This document shows positions 33,615 to 44,599 of a stretch of DNA of 64,000 nucleotides, in pieces. The translations under genes and the position numbers were made by a program. Source of the stretch: Incurvaria masculella (Eukaryota > Arthropoda > Insecta > Lepidoptera > Incurvariidae); the NCBI GenBank assembly GCA_946894095.1, contig OX335641.1:1382501-1446500 (forward strand). Reading direction: 5' to 3'. How positions within the stretch are numbered: position 1 is the first letter of the stretch; the number at the start of each line of letters is the position of its first letter. The notes beneath the pieces were generated by a model. The model was not told where the DNA came from, did no database searches, and saw nothing but the letters and a program-made list of their open reading frames with translations.

Positions 33615-34465
33615 TTTTGCTCGGCGACTGCCATTAAGGTGGCCCTACCCGGCGGGCCTAACTCATTCGCGGGCATGGTACAAAACCGTGCTGTTGCGCT
33701 CTGGGACCTTCACAGCTTCAAAGAATAAGACAGGCTCCGTGATGAGGAAGATGCAACATGTCCACAAAAAAGAAAATGTGCATAGTGTATGATTTGGTAA
33801 GATTTATGAAAATTTTAATTTCAAAACGACTTATAGCTAAAAGTAAACCACGACCACTGTAGTAAAAAATCTAACAAAAACCAAATAGATCATAAATCTT
33901 GATTAAATAAGCTATGTCTGATGACTAATCTTTTTACGATGTTCTTACTTTATCATTGCGTAATCCACCTCCAAAATTATTGTATAAAACGCGCGAAAAA
34001 TGCGAACTTTCGGACCTTATAACTTAGAAACCAAACACAATTTTACAATGCCAATAGTCATCAGACATCTAGTTTGATCAAATAAAGCTATTTTGAGCAA
34101 AATTTTGGATCTCTGACAAGAAATATGGGCGTGATCTTCTTTCCCCTTTTGTATGGGGAGATGAGCGGGATGGGCCACCTTAAACTAGCGAAATCGTCTT
34201 CCAGGCCCTAAAGTATCTCTACCCCTAAATGTTGTTAGATTTTATGGATTTCAATCACTGGAGACAGCTTCACTCTATGTCTGTATGTTTTATATTTTTT
34301 GTTAAAAAAAATAAAAAAAAATAGGTAAGAAAGACAACTCTTTTCTAATGTTTCTAGCCAATGTTTTCCAATCTAAAAAAAGAATAAAAACGTATTAAAA
34401 CTTTAAGAGCATGAAAACAGTTATCACTCGTAGTATGGGGAATTGATAGGGTAACAACTCTCATA
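33615..34465 (-). mobile_element. Family E repeat, reversed copy split by B6 (E3)
   Basis: The right portion (34184-34465) runs CTAGCGAAATCGTCTTCC to GAATTGATAGGGTAAC, the reverse of E1 and E2. The sequence left of B6 (GCGACTGCCA, then TTAA) matches the rest of the E end (TTAATGGAGGTCGCC in E2), so B6 inserted at a TTAA within E. Confidence 0.7.
33634..34183 (-). mobile_element. Family B MITE, full copy B6, nested in E3
   Basis: TTAA at 33634-33637 and 34180-34183 with a 542-bp element between. Copy E2 (45056-45070) shows the uninterrupted TTAA target, directly confirming TTAA target-site duplication. Confidence 0.9.
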
Positions 34466-34813
34466 ACGATTTGATACAAGTATAAGTAGGAAGTGGAGGT
34501 TATCTGGTGTTGTGTTGCCGCCTCCGCGCGCCGCGCTGTGGCTGTGTCCCCGCTTCAACCCTCACGACGTCTTCTATATTGCGAACGAAAATATTACGAA
34601 CATTATATGAACAGGAAAGTTCATGAGAGCTTGTGCAACACGAATACCATGAGCGTATAGCAGGCCGCAGACAAAACTCGGCGTATCAAATGTTCGTCAC
34701 CCAACGCTGCGCGCGCACAACACCCGCGACAATAAACTGAAAACAGCAAGGGCCCGAGAACAATGGTTGTGCGCCGCTGGCCACGCGCTCAGCCTCTCGG
34801 CACTCTTATTCCG
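34466..34813. other. No gene recognised
   Basis: A GC-rich patch at 34510-34560 and 34690-34800 with CGCGCGCC-type words. No exon or repeat can be supported. Confidence 0.35.
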
Positions 34814-35959
34814 GGAGGGCACGACATTTTTGGTCACGATAAGGTAAATGGCCGAATCTGGGTTCGCAGGTTAGAGACTCAGCCTATGATGCTAAAGGGG
34901 GAACGGCAGAACGTCTAATATGCAGATCGTATAATGTCATATTTTAACAAAATTTTAAAACCATGCACAACGTATAATCGGCATACATAGTGCATGAAAA
35001 AGTTTAAAAAATAAAATTACTTATTTCTCCATGCATAACGTATAATAGTCACAACGTATAATATGATGATCTTTATTTAACAAAAAAAGAAAACCATGCA
35101 TATCATATAATCCAAAAACTTTTCATACGATAAGCGCCCTTATGAATATACTTTTAAAGCGTATACTCGCACGCGACTTTTCCACCGTCTCAATTAGCGT
35201 TGTAGCAAATTGTTACTCTTCAACAAATATCGATTCGTAGCAATTTCAGCCTTAAATGTATCGTTATTGGGGCGCTTTATGCAGTGCTTCTTGGCATATT
35301 ATACGTTCTGCGTGGTTTTCTTTTTTTGTGAATTCATGTTAGGAATATTATACGTTGTGACTATTAGACGTTCTGCATGATGCAAAGAGTTGATTTTATT
35401 TTTAAACTCATGCACAATGTATAACATGTTACGTTGTGAATATTATACGATATGCATGGTTTTCATTTTTTGGAAAAAAATACTATTATACGTTGTGAAT
35501 ATTATACGTAGTGAATACGACTCATGCTAAATATGTCGGTCTGCCTGCCTGCGTCAAGTGGTTGCGTAAGCTAGTTTGGTTATACAGAATAGATGTTGGT
35601 ATGTACCTGCTGATGAAAATACTGATTGTCTAGAAATATTGATACCTATTAATTTCACAACAATAAACAGTCGGGTTTTAAATTAGATACTTAAATATAC
35701 CTAAAATTATATATATACCCTAAATCGCCTATAACTAGGAAATGCAACCAAAAATCTGTCCAGTTTTGGTAATACTAAGCATATTATTTACTGATACTTT
35801 CATGCTTCGTTATTAGCAGCCATTTACATTATAATATTTTTTTTTGCACCATAACTACTTTTTCAGGCGCCTCATCTGCGCAACGCAACCACTTGGCGCA
35901 TGCAAACTGAAACATTTAGCTTCATTTACGTTACCGTTACCGTTTTTGTGGCGACCTCC
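34814..35959 (-). mobile_element. Family G inverted-repeat element split by a hAT-like element (G2)
   Basis: The left end GGAGGGCACGACATTTTTGG and the right end (complement of CGACCTCC) form imperfect inverted repeats that also match G1. The segments 34814-34896 and 35524-35959 together give a G element of about 510 bp. Between them lies a 627-bp insertion with an 8-bp target duplication. Confidence 0.72.
34897..35523. mobile_element. hAT-like non-autonomous element with CGTATAAT arrays
   Basis: Flanked by the exact 8-bp duplication ATGCTAAA (34889-34896 and 35524-35531) inside family G, which is the hAT hallmark. The left third carries repeated CGTATAAT words (near 34927, 34970, 35038 and 35052). 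The right third carries the complement ATTATACG (near 35298, 35344, 35446, 35487 and 35500). The outermost bases are only weakly inverted, but the ACGT.TAATAT block falls at the same distance from both ends. There is no ORF; transposase would be supplied in trans. Confidence 0.72.
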
Positions 35960-36166
35960 TAGTCTATCTCGGATTGCGCAGACACAGCGCTGCAGCCAGC
36001 GGTCGCCAACCGGGTTTCTCTTTCGCTTCCTAGTTGCCGTGATCTACATTCATTGAACCTTAGCTTTGTGTGGGTCCGCTCGACGTGACCCCCTCAATTA
36101 CTTCCTTAATAAATTTTTCCTTATATGGGTGTATTACCTATTCCGGAGATTTATACATTGTTGCAG

Positions 36167-36324
36167 GCTACCGAGCAGGCGCTAACGAGAAGGCGAGATC
36201 GCCTGTCAAAAATATTGTATGCGTTTGACATTTGGTATTGTGAGCGCTTTCGAAACCATCTGTCAAACGCATACAATATTTTTGACAGGCGATATCCCCT
36301 TCTCGATAGCGATTACCCGGTAGC
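36167..36324. repeat. 158-bp long inverted repeat (foldback element)
   Basis: Arms of about 62 bp. The left contains CGAGATCGCCTGTCAAAAAT and TGTATGCGTTTGACA; the right is their complement with few mismatches. The loop is about 30 bases. Transcribed, it would give a long imperfect hairpin RNA. It may be a small MITE. Confidence 0.85.
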
Positions 36325-36489
36325 GTTCGTAGTGCTCCAGGGCTGAAATTTTAAAAATATATTTTTGCGTGAGGTTGTAATACATTTTACTGACATGTGT
36401 CAAAAAGTAACCTAACGTCTGTTGAGTATAATGTGAGCAATTGACATTTGTGAGAAACAACTTTTATGGTCGCGACGTCTTTTATTATC

Positions 36490-36845
36490 GGCAAATCTGT
36501 TGAGCAACGATCGTGTATCAAATTCTGTGTTGCAAATGAAATGTCTTGTGCCGAAACGTTACATATAATTTTACATTAATAAAATGTTACAAAAGGCGTT
36601 CGCAATTAATTATTGTATGTCAAAAACTCAGGCATACGAGTGGCATAAATCATTCAAAGAGGGCGTACAGTGGTCGAAGATTTGCCACGGGCTGGAAGGC
36701 CATCCACTGCAACTGTTGACGATCATGTCAATAAAGTTAAGTAGATAGTAATGCAGAAACGATGTGTGAGTGTGAGAGAGATAGCCAGAGACATCGGCGT
36801 GCCAAAAACAACAGTATGATATTCGGTGTTCAAACTGTTTTTATG
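36490..36845 (+). pseudogene. Mariner-type transposase relic, N-terminal half
   Basis: The conceptual reading, with frameshifts and stops, gives IKFCVANEMSCAETL, then MLQKAFAINYCMSKTQAYEW, HKSFKEG, VEDLPRAGRPSTATVDDH and VSVREIARDIGVPKTTV. These are the paired helix-turn-helix motifs of mariner/IS630 transposases, with the GRP linker between them. At least two frameshifts (near 36580 and 36670) and several stops are present. The DDD/DDE catalytic half is absent, as are recognisable terminal repeats. Long dead. Confidence 0.8.
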
Positions 36846-36943
36846 AAAATGCATGAATATTTGTCTCATTTGAGAACAGAAAGCACCAACGACTCACAGT
36901 ATTATCTTGAAATTATATCTAGACCATCAATCCACTTATTTAC

Positions 36944-37286
36944 TTTTTAGGGTTCCGTACCCAAAGGGTGAAAACGGAACCCTATTACTAAGCCTCCGCT
37001 GTCCGTCCGTCCGTCCGTCCGTCCGTCCGTCCGTCCGTCCGTCCGTCCGTCCGTCCGTCCGTCCGTCCGTCTGTCACAGGGCTGTATCTCAGTAACCGTA
37101 ACAGGTAGACAGCTGAAATTTTCACAGAGTGTGTATTTATTTTGCCGCTACAACAACAAATAGGTAAGATTAAAAAATAATTAAAATTAAAGGGGGCTCC
37201 CATACAAAAAACGTGTTTTTTTTTGTTTTTTTTACGATGGTACGGAACCCTTCGTGTGCGAGTCCGACTCGCACTTGGCCGGTTTT
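36944..37286 (-). repeat. Family A repeat, full copy (A8)
   Basis: Reverse-oriented full copy with the longest (CCGT)n run in the window (about 37005-37070, 16-17 units). Nearly identical to A5 outside the microsatellite, so both are probably young. Confidence 0.9.
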
Positions 37287-39266
37287 TCGAAAATCGTCGT
37301 GGTAATTTTTAAATGTAATTAAATGTTGTTTTACTTACGTTCTTATCAAACTTAAAGCCATCGGCTCTTATCACGCCCTTAAGTAATAAAAAAATAGATC
37401 ATCACTATATAGTACGCACTTACTTAGTAAGAAAAAATGTGCTTACTTTCTGCCTAGTACATTGTGTTTCTATGACAACAAATTTTACTTGCAAACTAGC
37501 CAAGTTCACCTTGACTTACTTAATTGTAGTACGTAGTTAACCAAATTAATATAAAAAAACTCTATTTAAGATTAATATTGTGAGCTCACAGGAAGGAACC
37601 ATGCCAGGGTTATGAAGGATCAAAGAACTTTAATTTACAAAGTGCATATAGAACCTCCGGCACTTCTGAGTAACTTGAGAACGTACTCGTACATACATTG
37701 TAAAGTGTTGGTCTACGAGGCCTGATATGGAAGGTCTGGAATTCATAGACGCATTTAAGGAAATTAACGAACCTTGACTTAGCGTCGATTTAATAGAAGC
37801 CAGGAAAATAAATGATGAAAGTGTACGAACAGCCGCATATCACGTTCCCAGTGAGGCCATTTTACATCATCATTCATTGTTTGATTGGGAGTCGCATATT
37901 CGAACGGTATATTTTGTGAGAAAGGCGTAAAAACGAATTCAGTCGTGTATCAAAATACAGTCCTCATTCCCATACCAGTCGTTTCTCATACCATGTTCAA
38001 TAACACACACTGGGTGTATGCCAAAACTGACTGGCGGCGCGTGAAATTGACTTCATGCGGCACGATGACTGGCATATTATAAAATATGGGAACACTTTGT
38101 GGAAAAGGCCTGCTCAAAGCCTCATTCTGATTTGGGGTCACTCAAGGCATCTTCTATGATATGGACATCTTTCTAGCTATGCTATAGACGACTGGCCGCA
38201 CAGGTTAAATACTTGTATTCAACAACGCTGGGGTCATTTTGAATAAGCTTGGTTAGCAAAATAATGTATGTTTTCGTAAGTTTGTTATGGTATATACATT
38301 CTAACTATAAAAATAAAACTGTACCAATTATTTCACAATAAACATGCGACAGGCGACTTATGACCCGACTAGGTTATGGATATGTGGACATACTGGCAGC
38401 TAAAATATATTAATAAGAGAGGATAAGAATATTGAAGAACTCGCTAAACCTCACTGAATCTTCTCCATTAATCAAGCTAGGGTCAGCCAATGCGTTAATA
38501 ATTTAGGAAAAACAATACAGATCGTAACAGTATCAATTGTCTTTAATCTTTCATGTCCAGACGCATTCATATTGTTTGGCTCAGATATACCTACTAGCCG
38601 CTAAAACGTATTACGGCAGAAGTCGGTCTTTCGTATGAAACTGTCAAGAAGTCTTTAAGTCTCTCTTAAGCCTTTCCATGAATCTCGCCCTAAGCGACGA
38701 CGGCGAGATGAATCAACTTCGTGGACGTGTCGCCGTCGCGTCGGCTATCTTATCCATGAGCAAACTTAACGCAGTCATGGCGAAGGAGTTATGACCTCCT
38801 GGAGGGAGACCACCCTACGATTTACGCCTTTATGCTGTCATCGAAGTCATGTGGTCGAAATGTTAGGAGCAAGGTTAATTATGTACGAAGTGAGAAACAC
38901 TTTTCTATTTTTTTTATCAATTGAAATATGCTATTTGTTTTCGGAGGCATTATAGGTGTCATACGCGATTTGAATATATGACAGCTGTCAGTCACGATTT
39001 GCTCGGGAAAGTTGTAGAAAAGCAAGCATTACATTCAACAAATTTGAGTCAGACTAGCTTTTGAGAGACCTCATAGCAGTTCCTGTTACTTTAGGATTAT
39101 GCAATCTTCTAATAGAATATTGATAGGTATAAATAGTTACGAATAAACATATCGAAGCAACAAGTAGTTCTTAGAACAGCAAGCAAGAAGAAGTTCAAGA
39201 ACAATATAACCATCGGAACTGACCCCAAAACTGGCCAAACTTCCAAATGCACGCAATTAATAACAC
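37287..39266. other. No gene recognised
   Basis: Two kilobases with no shared repeat and no recognisable protein. The 65-aa frame at 37885-38082 has no motif I know. A CGACGGCGAGATG/CGTCGCCGTCGCG block occurs at 38695-38750. Confidence 0.4.
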
Positions 39267-39567
39267 ACTAGCTGCGGTACCCGGCTCCGCTCGGGTTAGT
39301 GTCGGCTAAATTATTTCATGGATAAAAAGTGGCTGATCCAAAATAGGGTCAAACTGGTCCAGGACAATGTATCCATCTACCAAATTTTATCAAGATCGTT
39401 AGAGATGAAATAGCATGATTTAATGAGAAACATCCAATAATTCCCATTTAGAGCTCCGTTGACATTTGGTGGCTATTTAAAAACAAAGCATTTGCCGCCA
39501 GAACCTTTCTGCACTTGCACTGCAACATTGCTTACCTAGTAAGTAAGTAACGTGTAATGTAGGTAAG

Positions 39568-39650
39568 TTTTGCGTGGACTCCAACCCACAGCTAGCCTCA
39601 ACATCGAAAACAGTAACCCATCTCGAACCTGACTGCTCCCAGAGATCCTA
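39568..39650 (-). mobile_element. SINE family D head fragment (D15)
   Basis: Contains GTGGACTCCAACCCACAGC and AGTAACCCATCTCGAACC, the reversed 5S-like head region seen in D3. The body is missing. Confidence 0.5.
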
Positions 39651-39859
39651 TACATTGATAAAATACGCACATAAATCGGGTTAGTGGTTCGCAAGTTATA
39701 AGAATTTAACACTCACCCTTCTGGTAATGAAGCGTTATATTATGTAGCCTATAAGTTTTGAGTAGAATCAGGCTAGACGTAGATACAATCCGCATCTAAA
39801 TTCGAGTAACTGGTTCTCAAGGATTTTGCCAAGTAGTCCTAAAGTTGCGGGAAATACCA

Positions 39860-39945
39860 AGCCGTACCCGCCCCCGTCGGACCGCCCGCCCCGCCCCCGG
39901 CCCCGCTCCCGCCACCGCCCCCGGCCCCGCTCCCGCCGGTGTGAA
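39860..39945. repeat. GC-rich island with tandem CCCCGGCCCCGCTCCCGCC
   Basis: Almost pure G+C over about 75 bp. The 19-bp word CCCCGGCCCCGCTCCCGCC occurs twice, separated by ACCGC. The minus strand is strongly G-rich with many GGG and GGGG runs, so a G-quadruplex is possible. Confidence 0.85.
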
Positions 39946-39947
39946 GT

Positions 39948-40010
39948 AGCGCTACTGGCATCGTTTTCGCAGCCCCGTGAAAGTTCTAAAGCCCATGGGC
40001 ACAATATCTT
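39948..40010 (-). repeat. Family M fragment
   Basis: Reads GGGGCTGCGAAAACGATGCC on the minus strand, matching the core at 46478 and in 52215-52420. Confidence 0.5.
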
Positions 40011-40109
40011 TATAAATTGTAGCCTATGTGTTATTCTGATGTATAAGCTATATTATTGTAAAGTTTCATTAAAATCCATTCAGTAGTTTTTACGTGAAAG
40101 AGTAACAAA

Positions 40110-40140
40110 CATCCATCCATCCATCCATCCATCCATCCAT
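40110..40140 (+). repeat. (CATC)n microsatellite
   Basis: About eight uninterrupted ATCC/CATC units at the 3' part of family J. Confidence 0.95.
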
Positions 40141-40170
40141 TATTACAAACTTTCCCCTTTATAATATTTA

Positions 40171-40884
40171 TTAGATTATTGATGACTGAAACACTTATAA
40201 CCAAAAACGCTCAATCATAATAAGGTCTTATCCAAAGTAAGACGTCGTCTTTTCAAGGTTCTAAAACTCATTCCAAAATTAAAGAAATCGCTATCAAGGC
40301 GAATACAAAAGACAGCGCCTCCAAGCTCGATAACAATGAACAAGACAAAACAATTGCCAACCGCGGCTCAGTTTTTCGTGGTGCCTAAGCCAAACTTCAT
40401 TTACGGAAGCCTCATTTATGGGTTGGTTTAGGACGCTTATGTATTGGTTACAAACGAATGGACAGGGATTTGGCCCAGAATACCTCTTTCCAGTATGTAA
40501 CAGCCAGTATAAAGGCAACATACCGATGACTCATAGTATGATCATACTTCGCAGTCACCTGATCACGACAAGATGATAAAAACGAGCGAACCAACTTCAA
40601 CATTACCGAGATACTAAGATAACAAACATGTCATGCTGTATGAATGTGACTACATTTTAGTCGCTCAGCAGCACAGTAAGCCCGTCATTTCAAAGACAAA
40701 ACTTAAGCCCGATTGCAGAAATAAACGTCCCATTTATTCAACAACACGTCACTTTTAGTGAGAAGAGCCTTATGCAGTTGACTCAGCTCTCTTCCATGCT
40801 GGCCATAAAAGGATTTTACGTTGGTGTCCATTCGTGCACTCGGCCCTAAACGTTTTTCCCCAAAATCGTGTTTTCGATACCATT
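40171..40884. other. No gene recognised
   Basis: Unassigned sequence with short open frames of no recognised content. Confidence 0.4.
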
Positions 40885-40929
40885 GTAGCCGAGCAATCTA
40901 AGGAACACCAGGGCATGGCACCTACTCCA
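40885..40929 (+). mobile_element. SINE family D body fragment
   Basis: TGTAGCCGAGCAATCTAAGG and GGGCATGGCACCTA are body landmarks in D order. The fragment lies immediately upstream of the full copy D10, so two insertions occurred at nearly the same point. Confidence 0.5.
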
Positions 40930-40937
40930 CAAATTTT

Positions 40938-41269
40938 CAGCCTCGGTAGCTCAGTGTGCGACGCTTTGCGAATCGATAAGCTGGGGAAGCACCTCTGAGC
41001 GCGGTTAGGTTCTGGATGGATGACCATTTTCAACTGGCCGTGGTTTGGATTCCCCGTCAAACTGTAGGTCCCCTTCCTAACGTACTAGGTGGTAGGGTTA
41101 ATCCCGCCCGCGTTGGTACCATCGCATTGAATGAACGATGGTCGTAACGCCAATAAAAATTGTCCGTGTTTTCCATCCAGTTCATTACATAAAAAAACAT
41201 ATGGAGTTTAATATGATGACAGGAGGTGCAGTAATAGCCAGCTACGATTATGTCCAGTGCCATAAAAAA
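40938..41269 (+). mobile_element. SINE family D with tRNA/5S-like head (D10)
   Basis: Head: GCCTCGGTAGCTCAGTG, GATAAGCTGGGGAAGC and TTCTGGATGGATGACC. Body: GGTAGGGTTAATCCCGCCCG and ATCGCATTGAATGAACGATG. The tail ends in an A-run near 41265. Confidence 0.82.
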
Positions 41270-41780
41270 GTCCGACGCCGTGTTTTAAGGTCAGAGGGGA
41301 GGTAGGATCAGGTGGAAGGAACACCAAGTTCACACCTTTCGATTGCATACTACGTATTTGATCCCCTTGTTATTTTCTACTAACAACTAAATTGGCAACA
41401 CCAGCAATTCGCGGCTAATGTTTTTCTTCATCGCAATAGCACTGCGAATGAACGTTTTAATTCGAGTTGTGGTGAGTGGCACGGTGGGAACATCTAAGGC
41501 CCTAATGACTCCACAAGACAACGAATGAAGCGACATCGTGGCGCATAGAATGAGTAATAGTGCTGGCGTTAAGGGGTATGTTTCATCAAACGGTATACAT
41601 TGTAATCTTTGGGAAGTATACAGGTTGAGCTTATAAATTCACCGCTTTAGGGGATGTATCTGAATCAAAAACAAATCAACTTCCATTATAAAAATATTAA
41701 AATAAAAATAAACTCAATCTTTGGATATTTTGATGAAATCTTAATTTTATTTCTTAGAAACGAGAAAGATTTGGTGATCG
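41270..41780. other. No gene recognised
   Basis: Unassigned sequence. AT-rich after 41640. Confidence 0.4.
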
Positions 41781-42082
41781 TTTTTAGGGTTCCGTTACCA
41801 AAGGGTGAAAACGGAACCCTATTACAAAAGCCTTCGCTGTCCGTCCGTCCGTCCGTCCGTCTGTCACAGGGCTGTATCTCATGAACCGTAATAGGTAGGC
41901 AGCCGAAAATTTTACAGAGTGTGTATTTATTTTGCCGCTTTAACAACAAATAGGTACAATAAAAAAATAATAAAAATTAAATGGGGGTCTCATACAAAAA
42001 ACGTGATTTTTTGTGTTAAATCTTGTACGTTGGTACGGAACCCTTCGTGTGCGAGTCAGACTCGCACTTGGCCGGTTTTTTT
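41781..42082 (-). repeat. Family A repeat, full copy (A9)
   Basis: Reverse-oriented. Four to five CCGT units; termini GGGTTCCGTTACCAAAGGGT and CGCACTTGGCCGG are present. Confidence 0.88.
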
Positions 42083-42227
42083 ATTTTATGTTCTTCATAT
42101 TATGTAATATACTAAATGATTTAATGCTGTAGGTAACTCTAAAATCATCCGGTAGAGATTTATACAGTTGATTTGTAAAGGTCAAAATTGTAAAATTTTA
42201 AGAGCATGCATGCATATATTTTTCTTA

Positions 42228-42549
42228 TGGAACTTGACATGGATTACTCATAACACATCTACTCTAATTTAATTAGCTATACAGACCACATGGAAACTAG
42301 GTGTCATGCCAGGATCTTCCTTATATGGCTTATATTGCATTGCACTGGATGGAAAATACGGACGATTTAAATTGCCGCTTCGATCATCTTTTATTCTAAT
42401 GCGATGGTACCAACCTGAGCGGAAAACCCTATCACCTAGTAAATAAGGAAGGAAATCAACGTTTTACCCATCCAGAATCCGATAGATCCCAATGTTACTT
42501 AACTTCTTAATTAAACCCGAGGCGTCGCGCCACTGCACTACTAAGAATG
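42228..42549 (-). mobile_element. SINE family D with tRNA/5S-like head (D11)
   Basis: Reverse-oriented, diverged. Landmarks are TAGGTGTCATGCCAGGATC, TGCGATGGTACCAACC and, at the right, ACCCATCCAGAATCC and GGCGTCGCGCCACTG from the second head type. Confidence 0.75.
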
Positions 42550-43006
42550 ATTGTAATAAAAATGGTACTAGTGAATGAAGTATTTTTCAACGATTAATAA
42601 AAAACGGTTGAGAAAAAAAACGATAGAAAATCGGCATTTACAAATATTTACTATGCTATTAAACATTCAGGGAAAGAAACAAGTACATCTACAGAGGTAC
42701 GAACAAATTATTAGAAAACACGCGTATCCCAAGAGACAAATGAGCAGAGAAAGCCGCAGGTTAAAAAAACATTAACAGTCCAAGTGGGACGGAAACCTTA
42801 ACACCACAATCTTCAGAGAAAACCGAAAGGAACGTACACGGAAGAGACCCGCAATCCATTCCGAGCAAAAGCGCTACTAAATGCGAAAATAACTGTTGCG
42901 GTCATCGCTGTTATTAGCCCGCGAGTTGAGTTAATTAAATTTAACATTGAAATTGCGCGAATCGTCCGCGGCGAAACAGCCGCAGGTGCAAACGGAACGC
43001 GCCGTT
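42550..43006. other. No gene recognised
   Basis: AT-rich then mixed composition. The basic 66-aa frame at 42575-42775 is A-rich noise without motif. Confidence 0.4.
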
Positions 43007-43327
43007 TTAAGGTGGGCCCGTAAGCATCAGAAAATTACGCTCCCCATACAAACGCAGTTTACTAATCATTTGAAAACTACTGTTCCAATTTGCTTGATAT
43101 TTGGGACTTAATATCCTTAGTATCCTGTGTCACACAATACAGAAAAGAAAAAATGTATGAAGATTTTCTTTTGCCTGTTATTTGACTTGCTTTAGATTTT
43201 TCAGCAAAACAAAAACGTGCAGACATAGATATTTATTGCAGTATATTCGATACTAAATATCAAGAAAATCACAAACGATTAGTTAACTACGTTTGTATGG
43301 GGAACATAGCTTACGGGCCGTTCTTAA
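43007..43327. mobile_element. TTAA-flanked TIR element, family C
   Basis: TTAA at 43007-43010 and 43324-43327. The inner ends GGGCCCGTAAGC and GCTTACGGGCC are inverted repeats, and further in CCCCATACAAACG pairs with CGTTTGTATGGGG. The total is about 313 bp, non-coding. The TTAAGGTGGGCC start resembles family B, which suggests the same transposase group. Confidence 0.8.
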
Positions 43328-44192
43328 GTCCGTCAGAACCTAATGCACAATTAGCCTATGGACTATTAAGTGGGCACACGTACATTATCCGAGCGTAAAA
43401 CGTTCGGTATGATTCGCTTCCATGGACATGTCAACAAACGGTGCACCGAGTAACCGTACCCATTTATTTCTAATTGTATATTGTTATTGCGGTAACCATT
43501 TGTTTTTATTTTCGAGTTCTTAATTTGAATCTTAATTTGAACCTAGAAACAAAAGAAAATTGGGAGCGGCCTTTTTCGGTCTATAAAATAAATTTAAAAT
43601 GTGATCACACCATTGGATCACACTTATACATTGTAATTTGACTTCTGGACAAGGTTCTTCTTCTTCCGAAGTAATCGAACCGTCTTAGAAAATTAAAGAA
43701 ATCTACGACCAGGGGCTGAATCGGCGTAAGAGGTGAGAAAGTATGTGAGGGAATTCAATAAATTCTGCACTAATCAGAAATGGGGGACTAGTACCCAGTA
43801 AGATAGCAGAAGGTATGACATAAACGCTTCCGACTGGTGTAGAATTGATCGAATTCCCTTACACAATTTCTCACATCTTAAGCCGGTTACCCCCAGATGA
43901 ATCATTTCGAGTTCACCCCTATATCGACCAATATCAAATAAATAAATACATCAACAATAATGAAATAAACAAAAACGACATGGGTCGGACATGTTTGGAA
44001 CTACCTTACGTCACCGAAGTATAATAAAGTGAGCAAACACTCTTGTGCGACAAGAGAAAGACGACTGCAGGTGAAATATCGTTCTTGCACACCGTGCCAC
44101 AATAGCAACAGCACGTCTACGAACGGCTGGACATTTACAAATGCTCATACCCAGGACATAATTGGAAGATAATTAACAAAAACCATTAGAGG
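43328..44192. other. No gene recognised
   Basis: Unassigned sequence with no shared repeats. Confidence 0.4.
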
Positions 44193-44368
44193 CTAAGGCT
44201 GAGATAAATAGTCGTCACCGAAACTAATGCTAACGCAAAGTAGTACTTTGTGACGTCACTTTGACACGTTTTGTATGGACGAAATCTCAAAGTAATGCCA
44301 ATTGACGTCACAAAGTACTACTTTTCGTTAGTCTTAGTTTCTGTTACGACTATTTATCTCAACCTAAG
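44193..44368. repeat. 176-bp foldback element
   Basis: Inverted arms of about 65 bp: GAGATAAATAGTCGTCACCG at the left pairs with the TCGTTAGTCTTAG to TATTTATCTC stretch at the right, and the arms meet at AAAGTAGTACTTTGTGACGT and its complement. The loop is about 45 bases. Non-coding. Confidence 0.85.
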
Positions 44369-44454
44369 TGTTGCATGGTGATCGAGAGAACTGTGTCATT
44401 GCAGAAGCATGTATTTCGAAATGAAAGCAAAGAAAACTTACTTTATGAATGATC

Positions 44455-44535
44455 GGCTGAGGTACCCGGCTCCGCTCGGGACAATATCGAAAAACATATT
44501 TCCGGGATAAAAAGTAGACTACGTCACTCTTTAGG
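44455..44535 (+). mobile_element. Family J fragment
   Basis: GGTACCCGGCTCCGCTCGGG is followed by GGGATAAAAAGTAG, matching the start of 39267-40170. The 3' part is absent. Confidence 0.6.
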
Positions 44536-44599
44536 CCATGAAGTTAAAGTTGATGCATTGCTCCGTTGCTGCGTAAATGAAGGACAATCAATAAGTGTT

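Larger units (their letters stand above)
39267..40170 (+). mobile_element. Family J dispersed repeat, composite copy
   Basis: Begins CTAGCTGCGGTACCCGGCTC and ends with GAGTAACAAACATCC, a CATC microsatellite and TTATAATATTTATTAG. This start and end resemble a widespread insect repeat type whose 3' part ends in TATAATATTAGTATAG. A SINE head fragment, a GC-rich island and a family M fragment lie inside, so the copy is a mosaic. A short second copy is at 44455-44535. Confidence 0.6.

Noticed and set aside
36584..36845. A functional mariner transposase
   Set aside because: Multiple frameshifts and stops, and the catalytic half is missing.
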